Shown: piece after piece, positions 51,243 to 60,857 of the stretch
How positions within the stretch are numbered: the stretch's first letter is position 1
How the letters are laid out: each line of letters starts with the position of its first letter
Assembly: GCA_003170295.1 (NCBI GenBank)
Contig: PNAJ01000050.1
Span: 43,647 to 107,646 of the forward strand
Length of the DNA: 64,000 bases
From: Bryobacterales bacterium
GTDB lineage: Bacteria; Acidobacteriota; Terriglobia; Bryobacterales; Bryobacteraceae
Reading direction: 5' to 3'
Made by a program: the position numbers and the translations under genes
Notes under the pieces: generated by a model
What the model saw: only the letters and a program-made list of their open reading frames with translations
What the model was told of the DNA's origin: nothing
The model's database searches: none

Positions 51243-54188
51243 TTATGGCTTCAGAATGGTGACGACGACAGGGGCGCTGTTTTGTGCGGTTGCTAGCGAC
51301 CGAACCTCCATCACTACTTGGCCGGGGCGCATGGTGGAGGGGATCTGCCCGGCGATCTGACCGCTGGCGGTTTGGAGCAAGGGGATCGCGACGTTATTCA
51401 TCACTACGCAGGAGCCGCCCAAAACCGTGGGAGCCGGCAAAGCAGTTGCGGTGGCTGCGGTGGCGAGGTTCGATCCATTGATCGTCACAAATGAACCAGG
51501 CCTGAAGGCCGTGGTGCCGTCGACCGAATTGACGATGGCGTGCGTCGCGGCGAGCGCTGGCGTGGTGGCCGCGCTTGTGGGCGTAAGCGGAATCACGCTC
51601 AATCCGGAAAGCGTCAGCGCGTAGGCCGTGCCTTGGGAATCTACCACCATCTGTCGCGCAGGCATGGATACGGGAGTGTTTCCGAAGACGCTGGCGAAGT
51701 ACGAGACCGGCGGATTTTCCGGCACGCGGAATGTCGATGTGACGCCGCCGGTTAGCACGTTCACCACTTCGAGAGTGGTATGCGTGTCGGACGTTATGGC
51801 GGTCGTCAGGTTCAGGCGAACTGGCGTGGTCAAACGAGCGAAATTATTCTGATCGACCGGCGTGACCGCGGCCACGTTGCGCGGTCCCGTGGTCGATATG
51901 GTGATCCCGCCTCCGCCGCCGGGCGTGGGAGGCATGATCGTGACGCTTCCCGTGCTCACGTTACCGCCAACGGGCGTCAGCGAGTTGTTCATTACCAGGC
52001 CGTTCGCGAGCAGAAAACTCGCGTTTGGCGCAGCACCCACCGGCCCGTAATACCCGGAGATCGGCGCTGTCGTTCCGAACAAAGGAGCCGAAGCGGTGAA
52101 GCTGTCCGACAACGCGTCATAAAGATAAGTGACGCCGGTTCCGCCGAGCAGAACGATGGAGGTGCCGTCGGCTGAAGCGATCATGCTCGATCGATTCGCG
52201 GTCGATAGCGCTGTTTGCGCGCCTGCCGCGGTGACGCCGGTGACGTTGGTTCCCACGCGCGGGACGGCGTTGTTCCCGATCACTTCCCAGAGGGAGCCGC
52301 TGATGGTCGTCTGGGTTGGGGTAGTTGGTTGCAGCATCACGAATTGCAATCCGCTCAGTCCTATCGCCATGGTGTGCACTGAATTCACGTTGGCGCTTCC
52401 CAGGCGAGGGATCGGAGGGAAAGTGACCGAGCCGGTCACGAGCTGCTGCGTCAGGTCGACAATCGCGATCGATTCGCCGCCGGTATTGGCAACGTACAGC
52501 GTCGAACCGTCGAGCCCCATCGCCATCTGGTGCGGAAGCTGCCCGACCGGGATCGGCGTCAGGAAGGTGCGCTTCTGCGTGTCGAAAACTTCGATGCGGT
52601 TGTAGCCGGAGTTGGTGATGTAGAGCAGATTCCGAGGCTCATCGAGCACGATGTCCTGCAGACCTTCCGTTGCGGAGTTGGGCACCGTTGGAACCGGATA
52701 GATTTGCCCGCGCTGCGTGGAATCGCGGTAATTCATGTACACGAGAATGGTGTTCGGGATATTGATCGCGTTCGGCGAGAGTAGATTTACGGCTAAGCCT
52801 GCGCCGGTGTTGGTGGCCACGGTGCCGGTTCCGGCGCCGGTGTAGAGATTCGTGCCCGGCGTCCGGACGACGCTCGAACGACCCGGATCCATGGTGAAGG
52901 TAATGGTCGACGGCGCAAGTCCGCTGGATGCCGTCGCGACGATGGCCGTCGCCAGGGTCTGCGGCACCGCGAACGTCAGCGTTCCACCGCCGACATTGTT
53001 GATCTTGAGAGAACCCTGCGCCACGCCCGGATTGCAACTGTCCTGCGCCAGGAACACAGTGGTCGATTGCGGCATCAGGATCGGGTATGTATACAGATTT
53101 CCCAGTGGCAAGTGGATCATGCCGGAACTGGATAAGGCCCATGCCTGCGAGCCATCCGACGTGATGACGAATTTCGACAGCACGCTCTCCGGAAGATTGA
53201 TTCCGAGCGAGATCGCGAGCGTATGAGGATCGGAAATCAGCAGTGTCGACGCCGAGGTCGTGGCGTTGGTGCTGTTATTGAAGGCGCTGTAAAGCGTGGT
53301 TCCGTCCGCGGAAAAGACACTGCCGCCGAAGTTCGTTGTGTTGCTGAAGGGCGTGGCCATCGGGAAAGGAGCGTTGGCAGTATTCTGCTGCGCGATCACG
53401 TTCAGATTCGCCGTTCCATAAAGGGTGAAGCCCGCCATGAACGACGCGGCGTCGGGGGACATCGACATGGTGCTCGATGAGCCCGTGACCGTACGGCTCT
53501 GTAGCACCGTTCCGGAGTCGACCTCGTACTGATAGGCAACCGTCGACGCACCGTTCGATATCACGCTTACGCCGATGATGTACTTGCCATCTGGCGTCCG
53601 CTGAAGTCTTCCATTGAAGGGCGTGATAGGACGAGGGAACGTCGTCGCGTTGAGCGAAGGAGGCGTGACTGCCGCTGGAGGAAACTGCACTGCCAGCACC
53701 TGCTGCGCGCTGGATTGAGTTCCGTCGTAGATCAACAATGTGTTCGCCGTACTCGTGCTGGAGCCATCGGTTGAAATCACCGCGCGCCCGTCGAGTCCCA
53801 CCGCAACGCCTTCAGGAGCCGCGGGCAGCGCCACATTGGTGATTACCGAGCCGAATCCCGACGCCAGGCTGATCACGCTCAACGTCGAACTGTCGTGATT
53901 CGTCACGTAAAGCAACGCGTTGTCCATCGACATCGCAGCGGCGAGCGGACGAGTCCCCACGGTAATCGACCCGAGCATGGTTTGCTGGTAATAATCCCAG
54001 ACATCGATGCGATTGCCGGAGGAAATCACCAGATACAGGCGGGAGCGGCTCTCATCGAGTACGATATCGCTCGGAGTCGTGCCCAGGCGCACTACATCCC
54101 CGAAGGTCGCTTGCGCTTGCGTGAGCGGAAGCAATCCACCGAACAAAGAAGCCATGAAGACGGAACGAAGGAAATTATTCAATTGCAA
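51243..54188 (-). CDS. Large exported beta-propeller protein with a Solibacter-type C-terminal domain (TIGR03437)
   Basis: About 981 residues. TTG 54188 is preferred: AGAGG lies five bases upstream and the resulting leader (QLNNFLRSVFMASLFGGL) is a normal signal peptide; ATG 54155 would lack the positive charge. Two sets of YVTN/NHL-type blades follow (DIVLDESRSRLYLVISSGNR, AMSMDNALLYVTNHDS, and DIVLDEPRNLLYITNSGYN, AMGLDGSTLYVANTGG). The last ~90 residues (RPGSFVTINGSNLA, LGGSCVVMNNVAIPLL, PSTMRPGQVVMEVRS) match the TIGR03437 domain abundant in Solibacter surface proteins. Probably a secreted or surface protein of unknown binding partner. A signpost of the likely taxon. Confidence 0.78.
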   Translation of the reverse strand: MQLNNFLRSVFMASLFGGLLPLTQAQATFGDVVRLGTTPSDIVLDESRSRLYLVISSGNRIDVWDYYQQTMLGSITVGTRPLAAAMSMDNALLYVTNHDSSTLSVISLASGFGSVITNVALPAAPEGVAVGLDGRAVISTDGSSTSTANTLLIYDGTQSSAQQVLAVQFPPAAVTPPSLNATTFPRPITPFNGRLQRTPDGKYIIGVSVISNGASTVAYQYEVDSGTVLQSRTVTGSSSTMSMSPDAASFMAGFTLYGTANLNVIAQQNTANAPFPMATPFSNTTNFGGSVFSADGTTLYSAFNNSTNATTSASTLLISDPHTLAISLGINLPESVLSKFVITSDGSQAWALSSSGMIHLPLGNLYTYPILMPQSTTVFLAQDSCNPGVAQGSLKINNVGGGTLTFAVPQTLATAIVATASSGLAPSTITFTMDPGRSSVVRTPGTNLYTGAGTGTVATNTGAGLAVNLLSPNAINIPNTILVYMNYRDSTQRGQIYPVPTVPNSATEGLQDIVLDEPRNLLYITNSGYNRIEVFDTQKRTFLTPIPVGQLPHQMAMGLDGSTLYVANTGGESIAIVDLTQQLVTGSVTFPPIPRLGSANVNSVHTMAIGLSGLQFVMLQPTTPTQTTISGSLWEVIGNNAVPRVGTNVTGVTAAGAQTALSTANRSSMIASADGTSIVLLGGTGVTYLYDALSDSFTASAPLFGTTAPISGYYGPVGAAPNASFLLANGLVMNNSLTPVGGNVSTGSVTIMPPTPGGGGGITISTTGPRNVAAVTPVDQNNFARLTTPVRLNLTTAITSDTHTTLEVVNVLTGGVTSTFRVPENPPVSYFASVFGNTPVSMPARQMVVDSQGTAYALTLSGLSVIPLTPTSAATTPALAATHAIVNSVDGTTAFRPGSFVTINGSNLATAATATALPAPTVLGGSCVVMNNVAIPLLQTASGQIAGQIPSTMRPGQVVMEVRSLATAQNSAPVVVTILKP

Positions 54189-54287
54189 ACCGGCCTCTAC
54201 ATAAGATACGCTAATGCCAATCCTCTTAAGGTTACTAGTTGTTGACGAAGCCCGCAGCTGTGGGTGTACGTTAAGGATCGATCGACG

Positions 54288-54647
54288 TTGTCTAAACTGC
54301 GAGTCGCAAACCAGACGAGAGGGCGCGTGCTTGCCGATCGTGCCGATATCGCCAATACCGGCGCCAAGCGCCGCACCGGACTCTTGAAGCATACTGGCCT
54401 GAAACCAGGCGAGGGATTGTGGATCGCGCCCTGCGAAGGGGTCCATACGTTTGGAATGAAGTTTCCGATCGACGTAGTTTTCCTGAGCCGTAAGAAGCTG
54501 GTGCTGAAAACTCGTCCTGATATGGGGAAGCGCCGCATCTCGTTCAGCCTGCGCGCTTATTCCGTTCTTGAGCTGCCGGCCGGGACGCTGGCGGAGACAG
54601 GCACGGTCGCCGGGGACCAACTGGAATTCGAGAAATACGATGGATAA
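54288..54647 (+). CDS. DUF192 protein
   Basis: 119 residues from TTG 54288, with AAGGA ten bases upstream (GTG 54264 is the longer option). The single domain shows TRGRVLADRADIANTGAKRR, GLLKHTGLKPGEGLWI, the conserved CEGVHTFGMKFPIDVVFL (His-Thr-Phe-Gly-Met) and LELPAGTLAETGTVAGD. This domain has a beta-rich fold, no assigned activity, and is frequent beside tad genes. It overlaps the next gene by eight bases. Confidence 0.85.
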   Translation: MSKLRVANQTRGRVLADRADIANTGAKRRTGLLKHTGLKPGEGLWIAPCEGVHTFGMKFPIDVVFLSRKKLVLKTRPDMGKRRISFSLRAYSVLELPAGTLAETGTVAGDQLEFEKYDG

Positions 54648-55617
54648 ACGATTGCTATTGCCGGCGCTCTTAATCCTCGCGTGCGCATCCTGCACGCATC
54701 AGGTGCAAACCGCGTCGATGGCATCGCCCCATACGAAGACTCATGCACTTCTGATGCGGCAGGTCGAAAACGCCGTCGATTTGGGCGATGGCGACGTCGA
54801 AGCGCGCCGCTGGCGGCAGAGACTGGTGGCGAATATCAACGATTTGGACGCGCGGCTCGCGTTGGCACGGCTGTACGCGAGTCGAGGATTGCCGGAGTTG
54901 GCGATTGAACATTACCGGATGGCGGCGGCCTTGAATCCCGATTTGCCGGGAGTCACGCTACTGCTCGCGAAGTCCCTTCGCGATATGAATGAGCCTGTGG
55001 AAGCGTCGCGCGTCGTCGTTGGATTCACGTCGAAGCATCCGAAAGAGAGCTGGGAGCTGCTGTCTCTTCAGGGAATTCTCGAAGACGAGCAGGGACGCTT
55101 TAAGCAGGGCGAGACGGCCTATCGTGCGGCGCTGGGGATCGATTCTTCCCAAAGCTCGCTGCACAATAATCTTGGGTACAACCTATTATTGCAAGGTAAT
55201 GCAGAAACAGCGGCGGTTGAGTTTCGCAAGGCCATCGCGATCGATCCGCGCTCCGCCATCGCTCACAATAATCTAGGGACGGCTCTGATGTGGGCCAAAT
55301 CCGGCAAGTCGGAACAGGCGTTTGCGGAATGGCGGAGATCGTCCGATCCGGCGGCCGCGCACAACAATCTGGCCGCGATATTTCTGGAACAGGGGCATTA
55401 CGCGGAAGCGCGTCAGGAGCTGGCATCGGCGTTCGAGTTCCGGCCCAACTATCCCGCCGCGCTTGCGAATTTGAGATTAGTGGCCGCCGCCGATGGAGGT
55501 CCCGCGACACCGCCTCCGTCTGGTCCGAACGTAAACCTTTGGAAGCGGGTGACGTCAGGCCTAACTAAAGCTATGATTGGGAAACCTGCGGACCCGGCGG
55601 TAGTTGCGCAGAAGTAA
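54640..55617 (+). CDS. TPR-repeat lipoprotein of the Tad pilus locus (TadD-like)
   Basis: 325 residues from ATG 54640. The leader ends in a lipobox (ALLILAC, C15) and is followed by about five TPR units: LARLYASRGLPELAIEHYRM, LQGILEDEQGRFKQGETAYR, LHNNLGYNLLLQGNAETAAV, AHNNLGTALMWAKSGKSEQA and AHNNLAAIFLEQGHYAEARQ. TPR lipoproteins (TadD) assist assembly of the secretin in Tad systems. It is seventeen bases upstream of the Flp pilin gene. Confidence 0.82.
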   Translation: MDKRLLLPALLILACASCTHQVQTASMASPHTKTHALLMRQVENAVDLGDGDVEARRWRQRLVANINDLDARLALARLYASRGLPELAIEHYRMAAALNPDLPGVTLLLAKSLRDMNEPVEASRVVVGFTSKHPKESWELLSLQGILEDEQGRFKQGETAYRAALGIDSSQSSLHNNLGYNLLLQGNAETAAVEFRKAIAIDPRSAIAHNNLGTALMWAKSGKSEQAFAEWRRSSDPAAAHNNLAAIFLEQGHYAEARQELASAFEFRPNYPAALANLRLVAAADGGPATPPPSGPNVNLWKRVTSGLTKAMIGKPADPAVVAQK

Positions 55618-55634
55618 TATTGATAGGGGGTTTC

Positions 55635-55820
55635 ATGAAGAAATTATTCATTCGGCTGGCAAGGGATGAGCAGGGGCAGGACCTGGTCGAGTACGCGTTG
55701 ATTGTCGCGGCCGTGGGGCTCGCGCTGATCACCACCGTGAATCAGCTTTCCTCTGCAATCGTCAGCTTGTACTCCAGCATTACGACAGGCTTGGCGAGCA
55801 TTGGCGCCGGCGGAGCCTAG
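55635..55820 (+). CDS. flp: Flp/Fap-type pilin
   Basis: 61 residues from ATG 55635 with AGGGGG upstream. The cytosolic basic leader is cut after G14; the mature start QDLVEYALIVAAVGLALITT carries the Flp hallmark Glu-Tyr (E19-Y20). The tail is Ser/Gly-rich (ITTGLASIGAGGA). It is the structural subunit of the Tad pilus. The end overlaps the possible TTG start of the next gene. Confidence 0.92.
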   Translation: MKKLFIRLARDEQGQDLVEYALIVAAVGLALITTVNQLSSAIVSLYSSITTGLASIGAGGA

Positions 55821-57357
55821 AACCGCCGCGGCGGATGTGGCGGCCGCGACCGCGCCCTTCGCGTTGCCGGACATGGCCACGCTGATGGCGGTGCTGACCC
55901 TGGTCTTTTGCCTGTTCGTATTCGACGGCGGACGTAAATTGTTTCGCGATTCCGACACGGGCTGGCACATTCGCACCGGCGAGCGCATTCTCATGACCCA
56001 CGCCTTGCCTCGCAACGATCCATACTCCTTCTCGCGTCCCGGTGCGTCTTGGGTTGCCTGGGAATGGGGATCGGATGTCCTGATGGGTCTTGCGCATCGG
56101 ATTGACGGACTCCGGGGTGTTACAGCGATGTTTGCACTGGTGATCGCCGCCTGCACCTGGCTATGGTTTCGCCTGCATTGGGCCGTCGGCGGAAATTTCT
56201 ATATCGCGTGCGCCCTGATGCCGCCGATGATCAACACTGCGAGCCTGCACTGGCTTGCCCGTCCGCACGTGTTCAGTTGGTTGTTCATGATCTCCGCTTT
56301 GATATATGCCGAGCGCGCGCCCCGTCGTTTCGGATTCCCTCAGGCGCTCGCGATTGCGGGAGCGACCGCGCTGTGGGCGAATCTGCACGCGAGTTTCTTC
56401 TTCGCTCCGTTGATCGCATTGATTTTCGCAGTCTCACACTTTGTTGGGCCGCTGATTTGGAATCTTGATCGAGCAGTCGAGTTCGCGCGCGCCCGCTGGT
56501 TTCTGCTCGCGGCCGGAGCGGCGATGGCCGGTAGTTTCGTGAACCCCTACGGGTGGCGTCTGCACACGCATCTCGCGTCGTACCTGATGAATGGCGAACT
56601 GCTCGACCGCGTCGCCGAATTTCAGAGCTTCAATTTTCACGCGGCGGGTTCCGCGCAGCTTTTGGCGACGCTCGCGCTGGCCGCAATGGGCGGTACGCTG
56701 GCGCTGGCACAGAAGAACGTCGCGCATTTTTTACTGGCGGCGATTTTCGGATTGGCTTCTCTCCGATCGGCCCGGGCGCTTCCTTTGGTCGCATTGCTGA
56801 TTCTTCCCTTGGCCAACGCGGCGTTCACTAACTCGCTTCGCTCGATGCACCAACTCAGGCCTAGCGTTGCAGAGTGGCTCGATCATGCGATGATTTACGC
56901 GCATCGCACGCTGGTGCTCGACCGGAGACTCAACGGCGCGTACTTTGCGATTGTCGGAATCGCCGCCGCGCTGTTGGCGTTGCGAATCCCGGCCGCTGCG
57001 GCTTGCATCGGATTTCCCGCCGACGAATTTCCCATCGCCGCCTCTGCCGTGATCGAAAAACTTCCTTCCGATGCCCGCCTGTTCGCTCCCGATAAGTACG
57101 GGGGCTATCTCATTTATCGATTTAACGGCGCTCGAAAGGTTTACTTCGACGGCCGCAGCGATTTCTACGGGGCCGCGTTCATGAAGCAATACATAGAATT
57201 GGTGGAGGTACGGCCGGGATGGCAGGAAATCCTGCGCTCCCTGCACTTCACGCACGCCCTGCTGCCGAATCGCTATTCGCTCGGCGCCGCGCTCGATCAG
57301 GCTGGTTGGAAGACTCTCTACAAAGACAACGTCTGCACGCTTCTGGAGGCCAGATAG
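55801..57357 (+). CDS. Polytopic membrane protein of the Tad locus, GT-C glycosyltransferase-like topology
   Basis: Up to 518 residues from TTG 55801; ATG 55873 is an equally good start. About ten to eleven membrane helices (LMAVLTLVFCLFVFDGG, ALAIAGATALWANLHASFFF, FLLAAIFGLASL). The first loop has RDSDTGWHIRTGERIL with acidic residues as in GT-C enzymes, and the C-terminal soluble part has DKYGGYLIYRF and VYFDGRSDFYG, seen in many uncharacterised acidobacterial membrane proteins. No GxGD motif, so it is not the prepilin peptidase. A role in pilin glycosylation is a guess from position. Confidence 0.7.
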   Translation: MAPAEPRTAAADVAAATAPFALPDMATLMAVLTLVFCLFVFDGGRKLFRDSDTGWHIRTGERILMTHALPRNDPYSFSRPGASWVAWEWGSDVLMGLAHRIDGLRGVTAMFALVIAACTWLWFRLHWAVGGNFYIACALMPPMINTASLHWLARPHVFSWLFMISALIYAERAPRRFGFPQALAIAGATALWANLHASFFFAPLIALIFAVSHFVGPLIWNLDRAVEFARARWFLLAAGAAMAGSFVNPYGWRLHTHLASYLMNGELLDRVAEFQSFNFHAAGSAQLLATLALAAMGGTLALAQKNVAHFLLAAIFGLASLRSARALPLVALLILPLANAAFTNSLRSMHQLRPSVAEWLDHAMIYAHRTLVLDRRLNGAYFAIVGIAAALLALRIPAAAACIGFPADEFPIAASAVIEKLPSDARLFAPDKYGGYLIYRFNGARKVYFDGRSDFYGAAFMKQYIELVEVRPGWQEILRSLHFTHALLPNRYSLGAALDQAGWKTLYKDNVCTLLEAR

Positions 57358-58223
57358 TGGATCGTCAAAAAATAATTTTGATCTTCGTCGGCGCATGGAT
57401 CTCCGCCGCACTGCTGACGTGGTTTCTCTACGCGACCACCAAGGCTCCGCGCTCCGAAAAGATGGTCGCGATCGCCGCGGCCGCGCGAGACATGCCCGCT
57501 GGTACGCGTCTGCAGATTGGCGACGTGAAAATGGTTCGCCTTCCCGAAAAAGATGTGCCGAAGGCCGCGGTACTCGATCAACTGATGGTGATGGACCGGC
57601 CTCTGCTGTTTCCGGTCGGTGCGAATGAAGCGATCATTTCGAATAAAGTCGCCAGCGCGGCCGGTCCCGAAGGATTGCCCGCTCTGATCGAAATCGGCAA
57701 GCGAGCCGTCTCCGTTCCCATCACCGATGGAAGCGGCGTAGCCGGCATGATCCAGCCGCGCGCGCATGTCGACGTATTGTTCACCAAGCCCGGCTCGGTT
57801 GCGGAAGCCGTCACGACTACGATTCTTGAGGACGTGGTCGTACTCGCGATGGGCCGTACCACGGAAGTGGCAACGACATCTCCGACAACTGCGGTGAGTA
57901 CAGCCCCACGTCCGACCACGCAAGCCGCGACGCTGCTCGTCACTCCGGAGCAGGCGAGAAAACTCGAGCTGGCAAAAAATCAAGGAAAGATCAGCCTGGC
58001 GCTACGCAATCCGCTCGATCATACGAGTGCAAAGGATCAGTCGGCCACAACTTCAGACCAGTTGTACGCGGGCTTTAACCCGAAGCAAAATACGCCCAAC
58101 CTGCGCGACGACCGCGTGTGGAACCAACTGAGCGCCAAACCCGAGAAAAAAGAGTCACCCGCACCCAGGCATATCATCGATGTCTATCGTGGCGACAAAC
58201 ACGTGCAGGAAATATTTCAATGA
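57357..58223 (+). CDS. cpaB: Flp pilus assembly protein CpaB/RcpC
   Basis: 288 residues. GTG start at 57357, one base into the preceding TAG. One membrane helix (LIFVGAWISAALLTWFLYA), then an SAF domain (VAIAAAARDMPAGTRLQIGDVKMVRLPEKDVP) and an RcpC domain (AVSVPITDGSGVAGMIQPRAHVDVLFT). A Thr/Ala/Pro linker (about 185-210) and disordered C-terminus follow. Periplasmic partner of the secretin. Stop overlaps cpaC as ATGA. Confidence 0.9.
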   Translation: MDRQKIILIFVGAWISAALLTWFLYATTKAPRSEKMVAIAAAARDMPAGTRLQIGDVKMVRLPEKDVPKAAVLDQLMVMDRPLLFPVGANEAIISNKVASAAGPEGLPALIEIGKRAVSVPITDGSGVAGMIQPRAHVDVLFTKPGSVAEAVTTTILEDVVVLAMGRTTEVATTSPTTAVSTAPRPTTQAATLLVTPEQARKLELAKNQGKISLALRNPLDHTSAKDQSATTSDQLYAGFNPKQNTPNLRDDRVWNQLSAKPEKKESPAPRHIIDVYRGDKHVQEIFQ

Positions 58224-59596
58224 TGCTGCGCTCAATTGCGCTCCTGATTATCGTCTCCGCCAGCGCCGCCGACGTCGGCCGCCAAGTCTCTCTTATTGTC
58301 GGCAAAGGCGAGTTGATTCAGTTCGGCAACGACCTTATCAAAGTGGTTGTCGCGGAACCGAAGATCGCCGACGCTGTGGTGGTCTCGCCCAGAGACGTCA
58401 TGGTGACCGCGAAAAGCGTGGGCCACACGACGCTCGTGATCTGGGAAACGGGTTCGACGCCCGTACGCTACGAGATCGCGGTCGTCACCGACACCAGCGA
58501 ACTCGATCATATGCACGCCACGCTGGCCGGGGAGTTGAAGGCCGCGCTGCCGGATGCCTCCGTGCAATTCAGCGGCAATGCCGAGACGCTCGTGTTGACG
58601 GGCAAAGCCGGGTCGGGAGATCAGTCGAAAAAAGCGGAAGCCATTGCGTCGGCGCACTCGAAAAAAGTCGTCAATATGATTCAGGTGCCGCCAGCGGCCG
58701 AGCCTCGCCAGATCATGTTGTCCGTCAAATTCGCGAGCGTCGACCGCACCGCGCTCTCGCAGCTCGGCTTCAATCTGTTCAGCCGAAATGGAGTGACGAT
58801 TGGGTCCACCAGCACGCAGCAGTTCACCGGTCCTCTATTTTCGCAGCTCAACAACGGCGGCACTCCGGCGGCCAACGTGTCGAATCCGCTCAACCTGTTC
58901 CTGTATCGCCCCGACCTCGGCATCGGACTGACCCTACAGGCGCTGTTGCAGCAGAACCTGGCGCAGATTCTCGCGGAGCCGAACCTGATCGTGCTCGAAG
59001 GTTCAGAGGCAAGCTTCCTTGCCGGCGGTCAATTTCCTTATCCCACCATCACGTCGACTCCCACCGGCAGCGGCATCGCTCCGGTCGTGACTATTCAGTT
59101 CAAGAAGTATGGCGTGCAGCTCAATTTCACTCCGACGATCACGTCTTCCGGAGCCATTAATTTGAAGGTGAAGCCGGAGGTCAGCACGCTGGACTACACC
59201 AACGCCGTAACCGTCGACGGCTTTCAGATTCCCGCGCTTTCCTCGCGGAGCGCTGAAACCGAGGTGAATTTGAGAGATGGTGAGAGCTTCGCCATCGCGG
59301 GGCTGATCGACAATCGCGTCACGCAGATCCTCAATAAAGTGCCGGGCCTGGGCGACATTCCGATTCTCGGGCAGCTCTTCCGCAGCCGGTCGACTGAAAA
59401 GACCTCGACGGAACTGGTCGTGGTGGTGACGCCGCATTTCGTGAAACCGCTGCCGGCCAGCGATAAGCCAAAAATGCCCGACATCGTCGTGCCCTTTCTA
59501 CCCTCGGTCGAGGAGCGAAAAGCGGCCAAGGATAACAAAGACAAAAAGAAACCGGAGTTTGTAGGACCTCGTGGACACCAGGTTCCCAATCTGTAG
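58220..59596 (+). CDS. cpaC: Outer-membrane secretin CpaC/RcpA
   Basis: 458 residues from ATG 58220, overlapping the cpaB stop (ATGA). Signal peptide (MLRSIALLIIVSASA), a BON/N-domain pair (QFGNDLIKVVVAEPKIADAV; LKAALPDASVQFSGN) and the secretin core with ILAEPNLIVLEGSEASFLAG, FKKYGVQLNFTPTI and LGDIPILGQLFRS near the gate. Forms the multimeric channel for the pilus. A Lys-rich tail (about 430-455) follows. Confidence 0.92.
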   Translation: MMLRSIALLIIVSASAADVGRQVSLIVGKGELIQFGNDLIKVVVAEPKIADAVVVSPRDVMVTAKSVGHTTLVIWETGSTPVRYEIAVVTDTSELDHMHATLAGELKAALPDASVQFSGNAETLVLTGKAGSGDQSKKAEAIASAHSKKVVNMIQVPPAAEPRQIMLSVKFASVDRTALSQLGFNLFSRNGVTIGSTSTQQFTGPLFSQLNNGGTPAANVSNPLNLFLYRPDLGIGLTLQALLQQNLAQILAEPNLIVLEGSEASFLAGGQFPYPTITSTPTGSGIAPVVTIQFKKYGVQLNFTPTITSSGAINLKVKPEVSTLDYTNAVTVDGFQIPALSSRSAETEVNLRDGESFAIAGLIDNRVTQILNKVPGLGDIPILGQLFRSRSTEKTSTELVVVVTPHFVKPLPASDKPKMPDIVVPFLPSVEERKAAKDNKDKKKPEFVGPRGHQVPNL

Positions 59597-60857
59597 ATCG
59601 CGAACTCAGCGCGGCGCAAGCGCTCTGCAGCTCCTCGTTATTCTTGTGCCCGTACTTTTCGGACTCATTGGATTCGCCATCGATCTCGGCATTTTATACG
59701 TCGTAAAAGGCGAATTGAAAACCGCCGCGAACTCCATGGCGCTTGCCGCCGCGCAACAGCTCATTGGGACCGATGTCGCGACCGATGCGGCCAACGCTGC
59801 CGCGCAACTCACGGTTCAGAACGGCGCGAACGTCGGCAATAAGTATGGCTTCAATGGACTCGCGATCGGGCAAACGAACGGCACTCTCGATAGCATCGTG
59901 CCTCCGCCGGCCTACTTTGCAGCCGCGGCCGATGCCATCGCGGCCAATGGAAATGGGGGCGCGGGTGGGGTCGGCGGAGCGCAAGCCAAGTACGCGACCG
60001 CCACCGTGACCGGCCAGATCCCTCTGGTCTTCTGGAATTTTCTGCCGATCGTGACCAGCAGGAACCTCACGGTTGTGGCGACTGCTGTCGCTGGCATCAG
60101 CGCGCCCCTCTGCACCGCCTGCGGTATCGAACCATTCGCCGTCGCTACCATCGACCAGAACGACACTACCAACTTCGGCTACACGCTGAACGAACTGTAC
60201 TCGTTCACCTATTTGTGCAGCGGCGTGCCGGTGCCTGCTCCCCTGGCAGGCGCCGCGCAAGTGCTCAACTATGTTCTGCTGAATCGTCTGGACCCCAACG
60301 CGGTCGTCTATCCCGACGAAGGCTCGCAGATATTTCGCGACGGCGCGGGAGGTTTGCCCGGCAACACCAGTAGCGCGCAAGCCTGCTTCGTCATTAACAA
60401 CAACGAGCTGATCTGGGCGAACGCCGCGCCCGTCGCCTGCTCCGCTGCCGCGCCTGCCGCCGTGGTTACAAATGCCCTTTGCGGCCTCGATACGCGATTT
60501 GAATTGTCGGCCAATCCCGCGTGCCAGGCCATCGCTGGTTTCGATACTCTTTCCACGATTTATCCCGCCGACACCGATCTCAATTCGTACACTACCTATA
60601 CCGATTACACCGGCGACGGCCGCCGCATTATCACGATCCCGATTGTCGACGCGATCTCCGCCACCGCCAGCATGACCGTGCTCGGATTCCGGCAGTTTCT
60701 CGTCATGCCCGCTCAAGGCGGGACCGCGATTAACCCCGACGATCCGAATGGCCGCTTCGTCGCGATGTACATCGGCAGCGTTGCGCCGGTGAAGCAGGGT
60801 CGATTCGACGGGTGCCAGCAGGCGGCGGGCCCCGGAAAGGTGGTTCTGCACCAATGA
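59571..60857 (+). CDS. TadG-like protein (Tad domain)
   Basis: 428 residues from GTG 59571, overlapping the cpaC end by 26 bases. The Tad/TadE-like N-terminus RGASALQLLVILVPVLFGLIG forms a pseudopilin-type helix followed by ELKTAANSMALAAAQQL. The rest is a large exported domain, Ala/Thr/Asn-rich with eight or more cysteines (for example LCTACGIEPFAVATI). Expected to be a minor pilin or adhesin at the pilus base. Stop overlaps the next ATG (ATGA). Confidence 0.82.
   Translation: MDTRFPICRSRTQRGASALQLLVILVPVLFGLIGFAIDLGILYVVKGELKTAANSMALAAAQQLIGTDVATDAANAAAQLTVQNGANVGNKYGFNGLAIGQTNGTLDSIVPPPAYFAAAADAIAANGNGGAGGVGGAQAKYATATVTGQIPLVFWNFLPIVTSRNLTVVATAVAGISAPLCTACGIEPFAVATIDQNDTTNFGYTLNELYSFTYLCSGVPVPAPLAGAAQVLNYVLLNRLDPNAVVYPDEGSQIFRDGAGGLPGNTSSAQACFVINNNELIWANAAPVACSAAAPAAVVTNALCGLDTRFELSANPACQAIAGFDTLSTIYPADTDLNSYTTYTDYTGDGRRIITIPIVDAISATASMTVLGFRQFLVMPAQGGTAINPDDPNGRFVAMYIGSVAPVKQGRFDGCQQAAGPGKVVLHQ

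Noticed and set aside
49935..51296. A 453-codon plus-strand frame over rimO and msrA
   Set aside because: It crosses two conserved housekeeping genes and the repeat-filled gap between them.
55801..57357. Prepilin peptidase of the Tad locus
   Set aside because: It lacks the GxGD aspartyl protease motif and is far longer than TadV/CpaA proteins.
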